DNA of 7,208 bases from Opitutales bacterium. GTDB lineage: Bacteria; Verrucomicrobiota; Verrucomicrobiia; Opitutales; Opitutaceae. The stretch covers positions 1 through 7,208 of the forward strand of contig JAJFLS010000128.1 in NCBI GenBank assembly GCA_021772595.1, read 5' to 3'. How positions within the stretch are numbered: position 1 is the first letter of the stretch; every line of letters starts with the position of its first letter. Position numbers and translations under genes: made by a program. Below, piece by piece: positions 5,881 to 7,208 of the stretch. The notes below the pieces were generated by a model. It ran no database searches. It saw only the letters and a list, made by a program, of their open reading frames with translations, and had not been told where the DNA came from.

Positions 5881-5911
5881 CAGGGCAAATCCCTGCGATT
5901 CGCGACGTCGC
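5881..5911. promoter_or_regulatory. Two short dyads upstream of the lactonase gene
   Basis: CAGGG-caaat-CCCTG (5881-5895) and the perfect 10-bp palindrome GCGACGTCGC (5902-5911) lie 70-100 nt before the lactonase ATG. They could be regulator sites, but both are short and GC-rich, so chance is a real alternative. Apart from the dyads, the 340-nt divergent region 5641-5980 contains no gene or clear sigma-70 promoter that I can support. Confidence 0.2.
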
Positions 5912-5980
5912 CGCTTGCGTGTGGCACCACCAGCACTCATGTTCATTTTCCTGACGATCAACCCCATGCATCCTCCCATT

Positions 5981-7208
5981 ATGATTCTGCAAAGATACTC
6001 CCGTCGCTGGTTTCTGAAGCTCTCCATCGCGTTCTGCGTGCCGATACTTTCGCCATCCTTGCTTAAGGCGCAATCGGGCGATGCCAAGAGGCCACTCATC
6101 GCCTACGTGGGCACCTATACATCTCCACTCCAAAACATGCGGGATACTCAAGTGGATCTGCCTCCCGGAAACGGACGCGGCATTCACTTGTATCAGGTAA
6201 ATCGCGACACTGGGGCCATGACGCCCTACGGTTTGCATGAGATGGGAACCAGCCCGAGCGCCCTGGCTTTCAACGCCGACAAAACCCGCCTGTATTCGGC
6301 GAATGAAACGGAAAGGATCGGCGACGAGGAGGCGGGCTCGATCAGCTCCTTCGCTATCAATCCGGAGAACGGCCAATTGAAATTGCTGAACACCGTAAGC
6401 TCTGGCGGCAAGGGGCCGGCTCATCTCAGCGTACATCCGTCAGGACGATTCGTGCTGGCGGCAAACTACTTTGGCGGCTCCGTGGCGGTCCTTCCCATTC
6501 TGCCCGACGGGAGCCTGGAGGCCGCTTCGGACATTAAAAAGGACTCCGGAAAGATAGGGCCCACTCGGGCCACCAACGCTCCTCCGGGTAGCTTTGCTTT
6601 CAGTGGCCACGATCAGGCTCACGCTCACATGATCGAGTCGGATCCTTCGGGTCGCTTCGTCCTGCACGTCGATTTGGGATTGGATCGAATCTACGTCTGG
6701 AAATTCAATGACAAGAAGGGCCTGCTGACGCCGAATAAACCGTCCTCGATCGCGCTGCCGCCTGGGGACGGGCCACGACATTTCCACTTTCATCCCAATG
6801 GGAGCTGGCTCTATTCATTGCAGGAGGAAGGTTCGACAATCGTTCTGTTTGACTACGATTCCGCCAGAGGACAGCTAAGAGAGCGGCAAACCATCTCCAG
6901 CCTGCCGCCCGGTTACGCTGGCAGCAATTTCTGCTCCGGAATCCTCGTTTCCGATGACGGCCGCTTCGTCTACGTGGGAAACCGCCTTCACGATAGCATC
7001 GGGATTTTTTCCGTTGGCGAGACCGGCGAGCTAACCTTCGCCGGAGACGAGTGGACACGAGGGAATTATCCGAGAAGCTTCAATTTCGACCCCACCGGCC
7101 AGTTTCTCTACTCCTGCAATCAACGGGCCGACAACATCGCCGTCTTTCGCGTGAATCGAGAATCGGGAGGCCTTTCATTTACCGGCCATTACACTCCTGT
7201 CGGCAATC
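5981..7208 (+). CDS. Tat-exported lactonase-family beta-propeller (6-phosphogluconolactonase-like), 3' end outside the window
   Basis: 409 residues are visible and the frame is still open at the window edge. Counting from the ATG at 5981, residues 7-13 read SRRWFLK, an exact twin-arginine (SRRxFLK) motif. A hydrophobic stretch (14-28) and a likely cut after LKA (28-30) follow. The mature start has AYVGTYT (41-47), the hallmark first blade of the lactonase family (PF10282 type; YbhE/Pgl and 3-carboxymuconate cyclase relatives). Further blades carry GPAHLSVHPSGRFVLAANY (145-163), HAHMIESDPSGRFV (214-227), DGPRHFHFHPNG (263-274) and YPRSFNFDPTGQFLY (363-377). The family hydrolyses sugar-acid or cyclic lactones; the Tat signal argues against a cytoplasmic pentose-phosphate role and for an extracytoplasmic substrate. 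In-frame ATGs at 5966 and 5939 are alternative starts; none has a Shine-Dalgarno. The visible part already exceeds the roughly 330 aa of E. coli Pgl. Confidence 0.88.
   Translation, partial: MILQRYSRRWFLKLSIAFCVPILSPSLLKAQSGDAKRPLIAYVGTYTSPLQNMRDTQVDLPPGNGRGIHLYQVNRDTGAMTPYGLHEMGTSPSALAFNADKTRLYSANETERIGDEEAGSISSFAINPENGQLKLLNTVSSGGKGPAHLSVHPSGRFVLAANYFGGSVAVLPILPDGSLEAASDIKKDSGKIGPTRATNAPPGSFAFSGHDQAHAHMIESDPSGRFVLHVDLGLDRIYVWKFNDKKGLLTPNKPSSIALPPGDGPRHFHFHPNGSWLYSLQEEGSTIVLFDYDSARGQLRERQTISSLPPGYAGSNFCSGILVSDDGRFVYVGNRLHDSIGIFSVGETGELTFAGDEWTRGNYPRSFNFDPTGQFLYSCNQRADNIAVFRVNRESGGLSFTGHYTPVGN

Noticed and set aside
5813..6436. 207-aa minus-strand frame opposite the lactonase start
   Set aside because: It overlaps the REP doublet and the antisense of a clearly coding lactonase, and its residues are Arg/Ala/Gly-rich with no domain signature.
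6705..7058. Arg-rich 117-aa minus-strand frame opposite the lactonase
   Set aside because: The strongly basic composition is what antisense translation of this coding sequence gives. The lactonase blade motifs on the other strand decide the case.

Overview
The window looks like a chromosomal piece of a Verrucomicrobiota bacterium, probably of the Opitutales/Puniceicoccales type. This is an inference from gene style, not from a marker gene. The evidence is an ECF-like sigma factor carrying a long fused membrane and extracytoplasmic tail (a family I associate with this phylum), exported beta-propeller proteins typical of PVC bacteria (a PQQ-type sugar dehydrogenase, a 'QWRGP' PQQ-like propeller, a lactonase-family propeller), weak or absent Shine-Dalgarno sequences, and REP-like palindromes with TGTAGGAG...CTCCTACA ends.

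Layout. Positions 1-164 hold a possible end of a plus-strand gene and a 61-nt imperfect palindrome. Minus-strand genes then fill 165-5640. In transcription order (right to left) they are a 540-aa membrane-anchored sigma factor (4018-5640), a 307-aa membrane protein that is a paralogue of the sigma factor's tail without the sigma part (3066-3989), an exported PQQ-like beta-propeller (1695-3017) and an exported glucose/sorbosone dehydrogenase-like propeller (165-1361). The first three are closely spaced (28 and 48 nt) and may be one operon. The 333-nt gap before the dehydrogenase gene holds a 173-bp MITE-like element (1460-1632) with terminal inverted repeats, a low-complexity GAC/GAA/AAA core and a perfect 9-bp target-site duplication. 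The 340-nt divergent intergenic region 5641-5980 is dense in dyads: a candidate ECF-type promoter, a 12-bp perfect palindrome, a 9-bp inverted repeat and a REP doublet. From 5981 to the window edge runs a plus-strand lactonase-family beta-propeller with a textbook Tat signal, cut off at its 3' end.

How the genes may work together. Two of the exported propellers could act in sequence outside the cytoplasm: oxidation of a sugar to a lactone by the PQQ-type dehydrogenase, then hydrolysis by the Tat-exported lactonase. The third may be structural or an accessory. The sigma factor and its sigma-less paralogue look like a two-gene regulatory unit in which the shared extracytoplasmic domain senses or dimerises. 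No experimentally described system matches this arrangement to my knowledge; the functional link between sigma factor and propellers is inferred only from position.
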